In this document: in pieces, positions 1 through 8,544 of the stretch | Position numbering within the stretch: the stretch's first letter is position 1 | Layout: each line of letters begins with the position of its first letter | NCBI RefSeq assembly: GCF_039954625.1 | Contig: NZ_CP157199.1 | Span: 2,170,001-2,234,000, forward strand | Length of the DNA stretch: 64,000 bases | Direction: 5' to 3' | Origin: Pontimicrobium sp. SW4 | GTDB lineage: Bacteria > Bacteroidota > Bacteroidia > Flavobacteriales > Flavobacteriaceae | Position numbers and translations under genes: made by a program | The notes under the pieces: model-generated | Seen by the model: only the letters and a program-made list of their open reading frames with translations | Database searches by the model: none | Told to the model about the DNA's origin: nothing

Positions 1-328
1 TTAGAAACATTAGTAGTTCCTTATATGCTAACAGCACATCTTTAAAAGCAATTTCATCGCTAAGAATAAGTCCACCATAAGTTAATCCTTGATGCGAATA
101 GACATTATTATCATCCTTATTGGCTGGAAAAACTGCAATGAGTATATCATCTTTAAAAATTAACAATGAAAAATCAAGAAATCTATCATTATGATACTCA
201 ATAAAATCCCTATAAAACAAAAATGTAGCGTTTTTTGATTTTGCTACAAAATCATCCCAAAGAGATTTGTAATTATCACTGTATTTTTCTATTGAAAAAA
301 TAGTTGTAACTCTTAAATTATTGATAAT
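1..328 (-). CDS. FemAB/GNAT-like acyltransferase, N-terminal part (runs off left edge)
   Basis: An open frame on the minus strand continues past the left edge. Its translation has the start of a GNAT/FemAB-like protein common in Flavobacteriaceae: WDDFVAKSKNATFLFYRDF, then a hydrophobic strand, then VYSHQGLTYGGL. Family members are thought to transfer acyl or amino-acyl groups, but the substrate is unknown. No ATG, GTG or TTG lies between the stop codon of the upstream gene (338-340, same frame) and the conserved sequence. The start must therefore be a rare codon (ATT at 326-328, ATC at 323-325 or ATT at 299-301), or the start has been lost; 328 is a provisional boundary. It is the last gene of a typA - YgjV-like - FemAB-like run. 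The family call is by eye from the N-terminus only. Confidence 0.6.
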   Translation of the reverse strand, partial: MINNLRVTTIFSIEKYSDNYKSLWDDFVAKSKNATFLFYRDFIEYHNDRFLDFSLLIFKDDILIAVFPANKDDNNVYSHQGLTYGGLILSDEIAFKDVLLAYKELLMFL

Positions 329-337
329 GTGAAAATA

Positions 338-568
338 CTAATTTTTCCTCACAAACAAATAGTAGAAGTTTATGCAAATTATTGCAGAATTTGTAATTAT
401 AATAGGCCAAGAAATATCAAGCATAAAGCCATAAAACACAAATAATGCACAACCGATGGAATTAATAATACGAAGTTTTTTTACATCTCTCATCATAAAT
501 GAAATTAGTAATGCAAACATAGCCGCATAACCAACCCATTCGGTCAAAGTAATTCCAAATATCTCCAT
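338..568 (-). CDS. YgjV-like small inner-membrane protein
   Basis: A 76-residue protein with three predicted membrane segments (about residues 10-27, 33-50 and 53-72) and a short basic loop MRDVKKLR between the first two. This layout matches small YgjV-type inner-membrane proteins, which are sometimes mislabelled in flavobacterial genomes; no biochemical role is known to me. Its ATG overlaps the typA stop codon by one base (TAATG), so it is probably translated by coupling to typA and cotranscribed. The FemAB-like fragment begins directly after it. Confidence 0.6.
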   Translation of the reverse strand: MEIFGITLTEWVGYAAMFALLISFMMRDVKKLRIINSIGCALFVFYGFMLDISWPIIITNSAIICINFYYLFVRKN

Positions 569-2367
569 TAGATGCTTTTAGATCGCTTTCTATCAACTTC
601 CTTCAGTAAAACTTTACGTAAACGTAAGTGATTAGGTGTAACCTCTACATATTCGTCTTTTTGAATATATTCTAATGCTTCTTCTAATGAAAATTTAATC
701 GCAGGAACAATTTTAGCTTTATCATCTGCTCCAGAAGAACGAACATTACTTAACTTTTTTGTCTTTGTAACATTAACAGTCATGTCATCACCACGAGAGC
801 TTTCACCAATAACCTGACCTTCGTAAATATCTTCACCTGGATCAACAAAAAACCTCCCTCTATCTTGTAATTTATCAATAGAATAAGGAATAGCTTGTCC
901 TTTTTCCATCGATACTAAAGATCCATTTTGACGCTCAGGAATACCTCCTTTTATAGGTTGATACTCTTTAAAACGATGTGCCATAATAGCCTCACCAGCT
1001 GTAGCAGTTAATAATTGATTACGCAAACCAATAATACCTCTTGAAGGCACTATAAACTCGCATACCATACGCTCTCCTTTAGCTTCCATACTCAGCATTT
1101 CTCCTTTTCGCATAGTCACCATTTCAATTGCTTTACCAGAAACTGCTTCAGGTAAATCAATGGTCATTTCTTCAACAGGTTCACATTTTACACCATCAAT
1201 TTCTTTAATAATTACTTGTGGTTGACCAATTTGAAGTTCATAACCTTCACGACGCATTGTTTCAATTAATACAGATAAATGCAATACACCACGACCAAAA
1301 ACTAGAAATTTATCAGCACTATCCGTTGCATTAACACGTAGTGCTAAATTCTTTTCAAGTTCCTTATCTAAACGCTCTTTTATATGTCGAGATGTTACAA
1401 ATTTACCATCTTTACCAAAAAATGGTGAATCGTTAATTGTAAATAACATGCTCATAGTTGGCTCATCAATGGCAATCGTTTTTAACCCTTCAGGGTTTTC
1501 TATATCTGCAATAGTATCACCAATTTCAAATCCTTCAAGACCAACTATTGCACAAATATCACCAGCTTGTACCTCATCAACTTTTTTACGCCCTAAACCT
1601 TCAAAAATGTGAAGCTCTTTTATTTTCGATTTTACAATACTTCCATCTCTTTTAACCAAAGAAATATTCTGACCAACTTTTAACTCTCCACGTGTTAAAC
1701 GCCCAATAGCAATTCGTCCTGTAAATGACGAATAATCTAAGGATGTAATTAACATTTGCGTAGTTCCTTCTTCAATTTTTGGAGCAGGAATATGTTCAAT
1801 AACCATATCAAGTAATGGTTCAATGTTTTCTGTTTCATTTTTCCAATCGTCACTCATCCAGTTATTTTTGGCTGAACCATAAACTGTAGGGAAGTCTAAC
1901 TGCCACTCCTCTGCTCCAAGTTCAAACATTAAATCAAAGACTTTTTCATGAACTTCATCAGGCGTACAGTTTTCTTTGTCAACCTTATTTATAACCACAC
2001 ATGGCTTTAACCCTAAATCAATAGCTTTTTGCAACACAAAACGCGTTTGTGGCATTGGACCTTCAAAAGCATCTACTAACAATAATACACCATCTGCCAT
2101 GTTTAGCACACGCTCTACTTCTCCACCAAAATCCGCGTGACCAGGAGTATCAATAATGTTTATTTTAGTATCCTTATAAACAACAGATACATTTTTAGAA
2201 GTAATAGTAATACCACGTTCACGTTCTAAATCATTATTATCTAGAATTAAATCTCCAGTATTTTCGTTTTCACGAAATAACTGACAATGATACATGATTT
2301 TATCTACCAAAGTAGTTTTACCGTGATCGACGTGAGCGATAATCGCTATATTTTTAATATTGGTCAT
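568..2367 (-). CDS. typA: Translational GTPase TypA/BipA
   Basis: A ribosome-associated GTPase of the EF-G family, involved in 50S assembly and in growth at low temperature or under stress. The 599 residues match the usual length of about 600. GTPase motifs are clear: AHVDHGKTT (G1, residues 11-19), RGITI (G2, about 51-55), DTPGHADF (G3, 73-80) and NKVD (G4, 127-130). They are followed by EF-G-like domains II, III and V and the BipA-specific C-terminal domain (ending near [10 protein letters not shown]). The start directly follows a TAnnTTTG promoter element at 2388-2395. It is the first gene of a leftward operon and overlaps the next gene by one base. Confidence 0.97.
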   Translation of the reverse strand: MTNIKNIAIIAHVDHGKTTLVDKIMYHCQLFRENENTGDLILDNNDLERERGITITSKNVSVVYKDTKINIIDTPGHADFGGEVERVLNMADGVLLLVDAFEGPMPQTRFVLQKAIDLGLKPCVVINKVDKENCTPDEVHEKVFDLMFELGAEEWQLDFPTVYGSAKNNWMSDDWKNETENIEPLLDMVIEHIPAPKIEEGTTQMLITSLDYSSFTGRIAIGRLTRGELKVGQNISLVKRDGSIVKSKIKELHIFEGLGRKKVDEVQAGDICAIVGLEGFEIGDTIADIENPEGLKTIAIDEPTMSMLFTINDSPFFGKDGKFVTSRHIKERLDKELEKNLALRVNATDSADKFLVFGRGVLHLSVLIETMRREGYELQIGQPQVIIKEIDGVKCEPVEEMTIDLPEAVSGKAIEMVTMRKGEMLSMEAKGERMVCEFIVPSRGIIGLRNQLLTATAGEAIMAHRFKEYQPIKGGIPERQNGSLVSMEKGQAIPYSIDKLQDRGRFFVDPGEDIYEGQVIGESSRGDDMTVNVTKTKKLSNVRSSGADDKAKIVPAIKFSLEEALEYIQKDEYVEVTPNHLRLRKVLLKEVDRKRSKSI

Positions 2368-2387
2368 AGTGCCTTATTTTGAGCGTG

Positions 2388-2395
2388 CAAAGGTA
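2388..2395 (-). promoter_or_regulatory. Bacteroidota -7 element for typA
   Basis: On the minus strand the site reads TACCTTTG, an exact match to TAnnTTTG, 21 bases before the typA ATG. A TTG lies 15 bases further upstream, shorter than the usual -33 spacing, so only the -7 box is called. Confidence 0.6.
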
Positions 2396-2516
2396 AGCTT
2401 AATTTTAATACAATTAACTATGAAATTAAATTTCATTAAGATGTTAAATATTTGTTATTCGCCTTAAGAGATAAAATATTGACACCGTGGTTGCGTTAAA
2501 CAGTAAAACTTTGTAA

Positions 2517-2876
2517 ATGAAAGATTTAAATAAATACATAAAATATACTCCTTATTTATATTTCTTGAGTTTTATAATACTTTGGTTTACCGATGTAAAT
2601 AGAAATTTAGGAGTTTTTGCATTTCCTATTTTAATATTTGGAATTCCATTTATTTGGCAAATCGTTAAACCTAATAACAAGTTGAATTTTGCTCTAGGTA
2701 CCACGTTTGTCTGTATCTCTTCATACTTTGTACTAGCATATTTATCAGATGTTTTGGATATTATTTCTTTTGGAAAAACTGCAAAACAGTTTATTATTAT
2801 TGGTGGCTTACTCTCTTTAACTAATTTCATCATGTCTTTATGGATTATTAGAAATAGTTTAAAGCGTACTTTCTAA
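2517..2876 (+). CDS. Small four-helix membrane protein, unknown function
   Basis: A 119-residue hydrophobic protein with four predicted transmembrane helices (about 12-25, 31-50, 58-75 and 88-110) separated by short polar loops (NRN, KPNNK, GKTAKQ). It has no catalytic motif and I do not recognise the family. The plus strand is preferred over the 93-residue antisense frame because the hydrophobic/loop periodicity is regular and the gene fits between typA and kdsA facing right. The ATG at 2517 lies only a few bases after AAAACTTTG, a weak promoter-like sequence, so its transcript may be almost leaderless. Confidence 0.6.
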   Translation: MKDLNKYIKYTPYLYFLSFIILWFTDVNRNLGVFAFPILIFGIPFIWQIVKPNNKLNFALGTTFVCISSYFVLAYLSDVLDIISFGKTAKQFIIIGGLLSLTNFIMSLWIIRNSLKRTF

Positions 2877-2882
2877 AATGTG

Positions 2883-2890
2883 TATCTTTG
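2883..2890 (+). promoter_or_regulatory. Bacteroidota -7 element for kdsA
   Basis: TATCTTTG matches TAnnTTTG exactly and lies 21 bases before the kdsA ATG. It follows the preceding stop codon by only a few bases, so kdsA probably has its own promoter. No good -33 TTG was found. Confidence 0.55.
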
Positions 2891-2911
2891 TGGCTTGATA
2901 AACTTTAGTAA

Positions 2912-3733
2912 ATGACGCTTCAAGACATCCCAAAAATAAAAAACACGGATTCAAATAATTTTTTCCTTTTAGCTGGACCTTGTGCTATTGAAAGTGAAGA
3001 TATGGCAATAAAAATTGCTGAACGTATTCTTGAAATTACCAATAAATTGAAAATACCCTTTATTTTTAAAGGCAGTTTTAAAAAAGCTAATAGAAGTCGC
3101 ATTGATAGTTTCACAGGAATTGGCGATGAAAAAGCACTTGAAATTTTGAAAAAAGTTTCTGATAAATTTGATGTTCCAACAGTTACAGATATTCATGAAG
3201 TATCAGATGCAAACATGGCAGCAAAATATGTTGATGTGTTACAAATTCCAGCCTTTTTAGTTCGTCAAACAGATTTAGTAGTAGCTGCTGCCAAAACAGG
3301 TAAAGTAGTCAACCTTAAAAAGGGGCAGTTTATGAGTCCTGAAGCAATGAAACATGCAGTACAAAAAGTAAAAGATGCTGGAAACAATAAAGCGTGGATT
3401 ACAGATCGAGGTACTATGTTTGGTTATCAAGATATGATTGTTGACTTTAGAGGCATCCCTACCATGCGTCAATATGCACCTACAGTTTTGGATGTTACGC
3501 ATTCTTTGCAACAACCAAATCAAAGCATAGGTGTTACTGGAGGTCGACCAGATATGATTGAAACAATTGCAAGAGCTGGTATTGTTAACAATGTAGATGG
3601 ATTATTTATAGAGACACATTTCGATCCTGCTAATGCGAAAAGTGATGGTGCAAATATGTTACATTTAGATAATTTAGAAAAACTTTTAACCAACCTTGTT
3701 GCTATTAGAAAAACAGTCAATAATTTAACTTAG
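2912..3733 (+). CDS. kdsA: 3-deoxy-8-phosphooctulonate synthase (KDO-8-P synthase)
   Basis: Condenses phosphoenolpyruvate with arabinose-5-phosphate to KDO-8-phosphate, feeding the lipopolysaccharide inner core; cytoplasmic TIM-barrel enzyme. The 273-residue length is normal. Visible motifs: LAGPCAIES (20-28), FKGSFKKANRSR (about 54-65), TDIHE (about 96-100), a central FRGIP and IETHFDP near the C-terminus. The Cys in AGPC, where metal-independent enzymes such as that of E. coli have Asn, places it in the metal-dependent class (as in Aquifex). It converges on the DUF1801 gene and their stop codons overlap by four bases. Confidence 0.95.
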   Translation: MTLQDIPKIKNTDSNNFFLLAGPCAIESEDMAIKIAERILEITNKLKIPFIFKGSFKKANRSRIDSFTGIGDEKALEILKKVSDKFDVPTVTDIHEVSDANMAAKYVDVLQIPAFLVRQTDLVVAAAKTGKVVNLKKGQFMSPEAMKHAVQKVKDAGNNKAWITDRGTMFGYQDMIVDFRGIPTMRQYAPTVLDVTHSLQQPNQSIGVTGGRPDMIETIARAGIVNNVDGLFIETHFDPANAKSDGANMLHLDNLEKLLTNLVAIRKTVNNLT

Positions 3734-4107
3734 ATAAACCAAGCTTTCTTGCTTTTTTTAATTGAATTAACTGCAGCTTTTAATAAATTAACAAACTCTA
3801 ACTCATCAAACTCTTCTAAGGACTTAACTTGAATAGATCGCACTTGTTTTCTATTATTATAATCTTTTAAAATTGGAAAATCCTTTTCTAATAAAATTCC
3901 TTGCACAAAAGCTACATCTACAAAATTGGTTCCCTTTAAGATATTTAAATACAACATTGGTTTTTTATCCACATTGTAAAAGGGAATCTTATAGCTATAC
4001 CGTTCTTTAACTTCAGGCAAAGTTTTAAGAATAACACTTCTAACATATAGAATAATAGATTGATAAGGTTCTTCTTGACGCAATATGTAATCTTCTACTG
4101 GTTTCAA
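3730..4107 (-). CDS. DUF1801 domain protein (YdhG-like)
   Basis: A 125-residue cytoplasmic protein of the DUF1801/YdhG fold, with the pattern PEVKERYSYKIPFY followed by PMLYLNILK and VDVAFVQG. Its function is not established; distant relatives include frataxin-like folds. I chose the TTG at 4105-4107 because family members start just before KPVEDYI. The longer frame (to 4185) would run through the signal peptide of the divergent transglutaminase gene, whose ATG is only 24 bases away. No clear promoter is visible in that gap. Confidence 0.7.
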   Translation of the reverse strand: MKPVEDYILRQEEPYQSIILYVRSVILKTLPEVKERYSYKIPFYNVDKKPMLYLNILKGTNFVDVAFVQGILLEKDFPILKDYNNRKQVRSIQVKSLEEFDELEFVNLLKAAVNSIKKSKKAWFI

Positions 4108-4131
4108 TTTGTTTTTTATTATATTTACTAT

Positions 4132-5091
4132 ATGCGTAATATAATCTGTGTTTTCTTTTTTATTTGCACTACAGCATTCTCTCAAAACTACGAATTAGTT
4201 GATAAAATTGTAAGGAATTACCCATCATATTCAAACTTAGAAACTTTAAGTAAAAGAATTAAAAACGATTTTAAAACTGAAGCTACAAAAGCAAGAGCTG
4301 CATACACTTGGATTGCAACTAATATAAACTATGATATAGAAACCACAAAAAAGCCTAAAGTCTTTAATACTTATATGTATTTCTCTGAAAGAGATTATGA
4401 AAGACAAATGAAAGCACGTTTAAAACGTAAAGTAAAAATGGCATTAATGACAAAAAAAGCACTTTGTGAAGGTTATAGCGCTATGTTTGTAGAGTTGTGT
4501 GATTTATTAAACTTAGAATCTATAATAGTAAAAGGTATTGCAAAAGTTCGTCCTTCAGAAATCAACTCCTATAAAAAAACAAAGAACCATGCTTGGAATG
4601 CTATAAAAATAGACGGTAAGTGGGAATTGGTAGATGTTGGCTGGGGAAATGGTTTTATAGATGATATTTCTGGAAACTGGATTAATGATTTTAATGACTT
4701 TTTCTTCTTTACTAAACCAGAACATTTTATTACTTCTCATTATCCCGAACTAAAAAAATGGCAATTATTAACTAAAACGATAAATATAAAATCGTTCTAT
4801 GAGAAACCTATTTTCTACCCGCATTACTTCAATAGTAATTTAGTTTTAAATGAACAACAAAAAGGTAGTATAAAAGTATCAGAGCGACGAATAATTTTAA
4901 ATTTTAATAAAAAGAACAAAAAGGATAATCTTTTTTATAAACTTTCTGGAGATAAGTATATTAAAAGCCTAAAGGTTATTAAAAACAAAGAAGACTCTTA
5001 TAACGCAATTATCTACCACAATAATAATACCAACGATATACTTACACTTTATGTAAACTTAAATCCTGTATTAGGCTTTAAAATAAATTAA
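4132..5091 (+). CDS. Secreted transglutaminase-like protein
   Basis: A 319-residue protein with an N-terminal signal peptide (MRNIICVFFFICTTAFSQ) and a transglutaminase-like cysteine protease/transferase core. The catalytic triad is visible: Cys in ALCEGYS, His in KNHAWN and Asp in LVDVGWG, in canonical order and spacing. The C-terminal third is a likely beta domain without recognised motifs. Such proteins in Bacteroidota are periplasmic or surface peptidase-like proteins of unknown substrate. The start at 4132, rather than the upstream frame at 4060, is chosen because it gives a clean signal peptide and avoids overlapping the divergent DUF1801 gene. Confidence 0.8.
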   Translation: MRNIICVFFFICTTAFSQNYELVDKIVRNYPSYSNLETLSKRIKNDFKTEATKARAAYTWIATNINYDIETTKKPKVFNTYMYFSERDYERQMKARLKRKVKMALMTKKALCEGYSAMFVELCDLLNLESIIVKGIAKVRPSEINSYKKTKNHAWNAIKIDGKWELVDVGWGNGFIDDISGNWINDFNDFFFFTKPEHFITSHYPELKKWQLLTKTINIKSFYEKPIFYPHYFNSNLVLNEQQKGSIKVSERRIILNFNKKNKKDNLFYKLSGDKYIKSLKVIKNKEDSYNAIIYHNNNTNDILTLYVNLNPVLGFKIN

Positions 5092-5172
5092 GCTTCAATA
5101 CAACATTTCTTTATTAGTATTTAAAAAAGTCTAACTTTAATGCATTATTATTTTTCACAAACAATATTCAAA

Positions 5173-6873
5173 ATGAAATTACATTTCAAGCAGTTCCTAT
5201 TCTCTTTTTTAACTTTTGTTTTTTTACTAACAACTTCACAATTTGAAGCTCAAACATACGCCAAAAATGGTATGGTAGTTTCAGCTAGTAAAATAGCCTC
5301 ACAAAAAGGTGTTGATGTTCTTAAACAAGGTGGAAACGCTATAGATGCCGCAATTGCAACCGCTTTTTCATTAGCTGTAACACATCCAACTGCTGGCAAT
5401 ATTGGTGGCGGTGGTTTTATAGTTTTCTTAAATAGTGAAGGAGGAGAAACCACAACTATTGATTTTAGAGAAAAAGCACCTTTGGCTTCATCAGAAACCA
5501 TGTTTTTAGATGAAAATGGAAATATAAAAGATAATAGTAATCATAGAGGTTTGTTAGCTGTTGGTGTTCCTGGTACAGTTGCAGGATTATATTTAGCACA
5601 TCAAAAATACGGTAAGCTTCCGTGGAAAGATTTAGTACAACCAGCTGTAGATTTAGCAGAAAAAGGATTCTCTTTTAATTGGAATCTATATGGAGCTGCT
5701 ATGAATTTTAGTAATATGGCTGATGAATATCCTTTTATGGCTTCTTATTTTAACAATGAAAATGGGGAAGTCACACAACCTAATGAAATTTGGAAACAGC
5801 AAGCGTTAGCTAATACACTTAAACAAATTAGAGATAAAGGTCGTGATGGGTTTTACAAAGGTAAAGTTGCCAAAAAGATTGAAAGTTATATGAAGGAAAA
5901 TGGTGGTATTATTACTACCGAAGACTTAGAAAAATATGATGCTATTGAGCGTAAACCAGTAAAAGGAACTTACAAAGGCTATGATATATATGGTATGCCA
6001 CCTCCTAGTTCTGGTGGAGCAACCCTTATTCAAATGATGAATACCATGGAGTTGGTAGATTGGGAAAATATAGAGTTTAATTCAACTGAATATGTACATG
6101 TGGTTGCCGAAGCTATGCGTCGCGCTTATGCTGATAGAGCCGAACACTTAGGTGATCCCGATTTTAATCCAAATATGCCTATAGATAAACTACTATCTAA
6201 AGAACATGCGAAAAATCGCTTTGAAAACTTAAATATGGAAAGAGCTTCCGTTAGTGATTCATCAAAATTTGGTCAAATTTATGACGGGAAAAATACGACT
6301 CACCTTTCGGTAATTGACAAAGATGGTAATGCTATTTCTATGACCTATACACTCGAAAATAGTTATGGTGTTAAAATGGGGTCTAAAGATCTTGGATTTA
6401 TTTTTAATAATGAAATGGGCGATTTTAATCCAGTTCCAGGTGTCACAACTTCTGGAAGTCAAATTGGCACAAAGCCCAATTTAGTAGCTCCACAAAAACG
6501 TATGTTGTCAAGTATGACACCAACTATTGTCGCTAAAAACGGTAAGCCCTATTTAATTATAGGAAGTCCAGGAGGGCGAACCATTATTAATACAGTTTTC
6601 CAAACGACTCTAAATGTTTTAGAATTCGATATGCGCATTGACAAAGCTATTGAAGCAATGAAAATTCATCATCAATGGTCGCCAGATGTACTTACCTATG
6701 AGCGTCATTTAATGTCGCCAGATACTCGAAAAGCTTTAGAAGCCATGGGACACACTCTACGTGCCACAGGAGGTTTAGGTGCTTTAATGGGAATTACCTT
6801 CGATGCACAAAATAATCTAATTATTGGTGCTTCAGATTCTTCAAGACCAGAAGGTGCTGCGATAGGATATTAA
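5173..6873 (+). CDS. ggt: Gamma-glutamyltransferase (glutathione hydrolase)
   Basis: A periplasmic N-terminal-nucleophile hydrolase that cleaves gamma-glutamyl bonds of glutathione and similar compounds. A signal peptide (MKLHFKQF then a hydrophobic run ending SQFEAQ) precedes the large-subunit motif GGNAIDAA. The processing site is clear: the nucleophile Thr is residue 375 in KNTTHLSV, followed by the small-subunit motifs MTYTLENSYG and GSPGG. The 566 residues match the family. An upstream in-frame ATG at 5140 would add 11 residues before the signal peptide, and a TAACTTTA box overlaps it, so 5173 is favoured. No cotranscribed glutathione gene is nearby. Confidence 0.93.
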   Translation: MKLHFKQFLFSFLTFVFLLTTSQFEAQTYAKNGMVVSASKIASQKGVDVLKQGGNAIDAAIATAFSLAVTHPTAGNIGGGGFIVFLNSEGGETTTIDFREKAPLASSETMFLDENGNIKDNSNHRGLLAVGVPGTVAGLYLAHQKYGKLPWKDLVQPAVDLAEKGFSFNWNLYGAAMNFSNMADEYPFMASYFNNENGEVTQPNEIWKQQALANTLKQIRDKGRDGFYKGKVAKKIESYMKENGGIITTEDLEKYDAIERKPVKGTYKGYDIYGMPPPSSGGATLIQMMNTMELVDWENIEFNSTEYVHVVAEAMRRAYADRAEHLGDPDFNPNMPIDKLLSKEHAKNRFENLNMERASVSDSSKFGQIYDGKNTTHLSVIDKDGNAISMTYTLENSYGVKMGSKDLGFIFNNEMGDFNPVPGVTTSGSQIGTKPNLVAPQKRMLSSMTPTIVAKNGKPYLIIGSPGGRTIINTVFQTTLNVLEFDMRIDKAIEAMKIHHQWSPDVLTYERHLMSPDTRKALEAMGHTLRATGGLGALMGITFDAQNNLIIGASDSSRPEGAAIGY

Positions 6874-6917
6874 TTTATTTAACAAAATATTAGTTGTAGA
6901 TATGAATTAGTTTTATT

Positions 6918-6936
6918 TACTTTGTAATTCAAAGTA
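6918..6936. promoter_or_regulatory. Palindromic operator candidate, copy 1
   Basis: TACTTTG-TAATT-CAAAGTA, a perfect 7-bp inverted repeat around a 5-bp centre, eight bases before the ATG at 6944. A near-identical palindrome occurs before the DUF4173 gene (8509-8525). A winged-helix regulator gene (7909) lies between the two sites. The left arm also resembles a -7 box, so binding would be expected to block the promoter. Confidence 0.5.
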
Positions 6937-6943
6937 CTTTTAT

Positions 6944-7570
6944 ATGAAATCAAAAGACTATTTACAAGACATTAATGAGATTAAACATCTTATGAATAAA
7001 TCATCACGATTTATGTCGCTTAGCGGTTTATCAGGAATACTAGCTGGTATTTATGCACTTATTGGAGCTTACCTAGGATATACTATAATTTATAGAGATA
7101 ATGTAATCTCAGACGATGGTTATAGAACATTGATAATAGATGGAAAGGATATCATAAATATTGTTGTTATAGCATTTGCTGTAGTTATGTTATCAATAAT
7201 TACTGGAGTTTATTTAAGTTGGAGAAAAGCAAAAACCCAGAATGAAAGTTTTTGGAATTCTGCCTCTAAACGTTTATTAATTAATTTTTTAATTCCTTTA
7301 GCAACTGGAGGGTTCTTTATACTTTTTTTAATTGAAAAAGAAATCTATGCATTTGTAGCACCATTAACTCTTGTTTTTTATGGTCTTGCATTAGTTAACG
7401 CCAGTAAATACACATTAGGATACATTCGATATTTTGGAATTACGATGATACTTATTGGTTTAGCATCCGTTTGGTTTTTAGGGTATGGTTTATTCTTTTG
7501 GGCTTTGGGCTTTGGAGTATGCCATATTATTTATGGAGCTTTAATGCATTTTAAATACGATAGAAAATAA
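6944..7570 (+). CDS. Conserved membrane protein of the regulator cluster
   Basis: A 208-residue integral membrane protein with about six hydrophobic helices after a polar, partly helical N-terminus (residues 1-25); one hydrophilic loop (RDNVISDDGYR) follows the first pair of helices. I recognise it only as a conserved flavobacterial hypothetical protein, with no enzymatic motif. It is the first gene of a rightward run with a small membrane protein, a winged-helix regulator and further membrane proteins. The palindrome immediately before its start suggests control by that regulator. Confidence 0.65.
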   Translation: MKSKDYLQDINEIKHLMNKSSRFMSLSGLSGILAGIYALIGAYLGYTIIYRDNVISDDGYRTLIIDGKDIINIVVIAFAVVMLSIITGVYLSWRKAKTQNESFWNSASKRLLINFLIPLATGGFFILFLIEKEIYAFVAPLTLVFYGLALVNASKYTLGYIRYFGITMILIGLASVWFLGYGLFFWALGFGVCHIIYGALMHFKYDRK

Positions 7571-7585
7571 TATAAATTGAGAATC

Positions 7586-7873
7586 ATGATACAAAATAAA
7601 CGACTCACTTATATTTTCACATCAATAGCATTTATACTTTTAATGCCATGGGTAGCCATGCAGTTTACTAATGAGGTACATTGGACTTTATCTGACTTTA
7701 TAATAGCTGGCGTATTACTTACAGGAACAGGGTTAGTATGCGAATTTGTAATGAGAAAAGTAAAAACAAAAGAAAACCGAATAGCTCTAATTGTAATTAC
7801 TCTTGCATTATTATTATTGATTTGGGCAGAATTGGCTGTTGGCATTTTTGGAACGCCTTTAGCAGGAAGTTAA
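7586..7873 (+). CDS. Small three-helix membrane protein
   Basis: A 95-residue protein with three predicted transmembrane segments (about 8-25, 34-52 and 62-88) and a basic loop MRKVKTKENR. No family motif recognised beyond its membrane topology. The ATG at 7586 is preferred over an in-frame TTG three codons earlier. It lies 15 bases after the previous gene and 35 before the winged-helix regulator, so it is probably cotranscribed with both. Confidence 0.6.
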   Translation: MIQNKRLTYIFTSIAFILLMPWVAMQFTNEVHWTLSDFIIAGVLLTGTGLVCEFVMRKVKTKENRIALIVITLALLLLIWAELAVGIFGTPLAGS

Positions 7874-7908
7874 ACTAAAAGAGATTCCTTGGTTATACAG
7901 GAAGTAAT

Positions 7909-8208
7909 ATGAGCTTACTAACAAACATAAATAAAGCATTCGATCATCGTATTAGATTAGGCATTATGTCTATTTTAATGGTTAATGAGTATGCCGATTT
8001 TAATACACTTAAAGAATTGCTTGATGTTACTGATGGCAATTTAGCGAGCCATTTAAAAGCCTTGGAAAAAGAGCACTTCATAAGTATTGAAAAGCAATTT
8101 ATTGGCAGAAAACCAAACACGCGCTATAGTGCCTCCAAAATTGGAACAATAGCGTTTAAAGACCACATCAATGCTTTAGAACGTATTATTAATAAACAGA
8201 AAAAATAA
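7909..8208 (+). CDS. Winged-helix transcriptional regulator (PF13601-like)
   Basis: A 99-residue single-domain DNA-binding protein. It has the pattern of the MarR/ArsR-like winged helix of the HTH_34 type: a first helix FDHRIRLGIMSIL, a recognition region TDGNLASHLKALEKEHFI and a beta-wing with KPNTRYSAS. There is no ligand or dimer domain beyond the C-terminal helix. Its stop overlaps the next ATG by one base (TAATG), so it is coupled to the following membrane protein. Two shared palindromes flank its cluster (6918 and 8509), making it a candidate local repressor; that link is inference. Confidence 0.8.
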   Translation: MSLLTNINKAFDHRIRLGIMSILMVNEYADFNTLKELLDVTDGNLASHLKALEKEHFISIEKQFIGRKPNTRYSASKIGTIAFKDHINALERIINKQKK

Positions 8209-8474
8209 TGAAAAAATTAAACGTCTTAGAAGTAATTAGCCTACTATTTGGTTTAATTTTATTGACTATTGGTATAATGAATATACTTAAGGTTCATCCA
8301 GTTCCAGGAATCATTTACATAACTTTCTCAATTGTATTCTTTCCTCCTACTAAGGTTTTTTTTAAAAAGAGATTTAACTTCACCGTTCCATTTGGAATAA
8401 AAACAATTCTATTTATAATCATTATGTGGTTTACTTTAGGTGTTAGTGACCTCGCTGAAATGTATGGTTTATAA
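8208..8474 (+). CDS. Small membrane protein coupled to the regulator
   Basis: An 88-residue protein with three hydrophobic segments (about 8-25, 30-48 and 62-82), separated by the basic stretch FFKKRFN. I do not recognise the family. Translation is coupled to the winged-helix regulator by a one-base stop/start overlap, which suggests a functional partnership such as a membrane sensor or modulator of the regulator. That role is inferred only from gene order. Confidence 0.6.
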   Translation: MKKLNVLEVISLLFGLILLTIGIMNILKVHPVPGIIYITFSIVFFPPTKVFFKKRFNFTVPFGIKTILFIIIMWFTLGVSDLAEMYGL

Positions 8475-8508
8475 AAAAGCTATACAAGAATAAAAAATTT
8501 ATCAATCA

Positions 8509-8525
8509 ACTTTGAAATTCAAAGT
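8509..8525. promoter_or_regulatory. Palindromic operator candidate, copy 2
   Basis: ACTTTG-AAATT-CAAAGT, a 6-bp perfect inverted repeat with the same 5-bp spacing as the site at 6918-6936; the shared consensus is ACTTTGnAATTCAAAGTA. It lies 19 bases before the ATG chosen for the DUF4173 gene. Confidence 0.5.
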
Positions 8526-8544
8526 AAAATCTAGTATAAACAAC

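Noticed and set aside
2552..2833. 93-residue ORF antisense to the membrane protein at 2517
   Set aside because: It mirrors the plus-strand gene, lacks a family-like pattern and the plus-strand frame shows a coherent four-helix topology.
4108..4185. Longer DUF1801 protein beginning with MRECCS
   Set aside because: It would overlap the signal peptide of the divergent transglutaminase gene, while the family start lies at the TTG at 4107.
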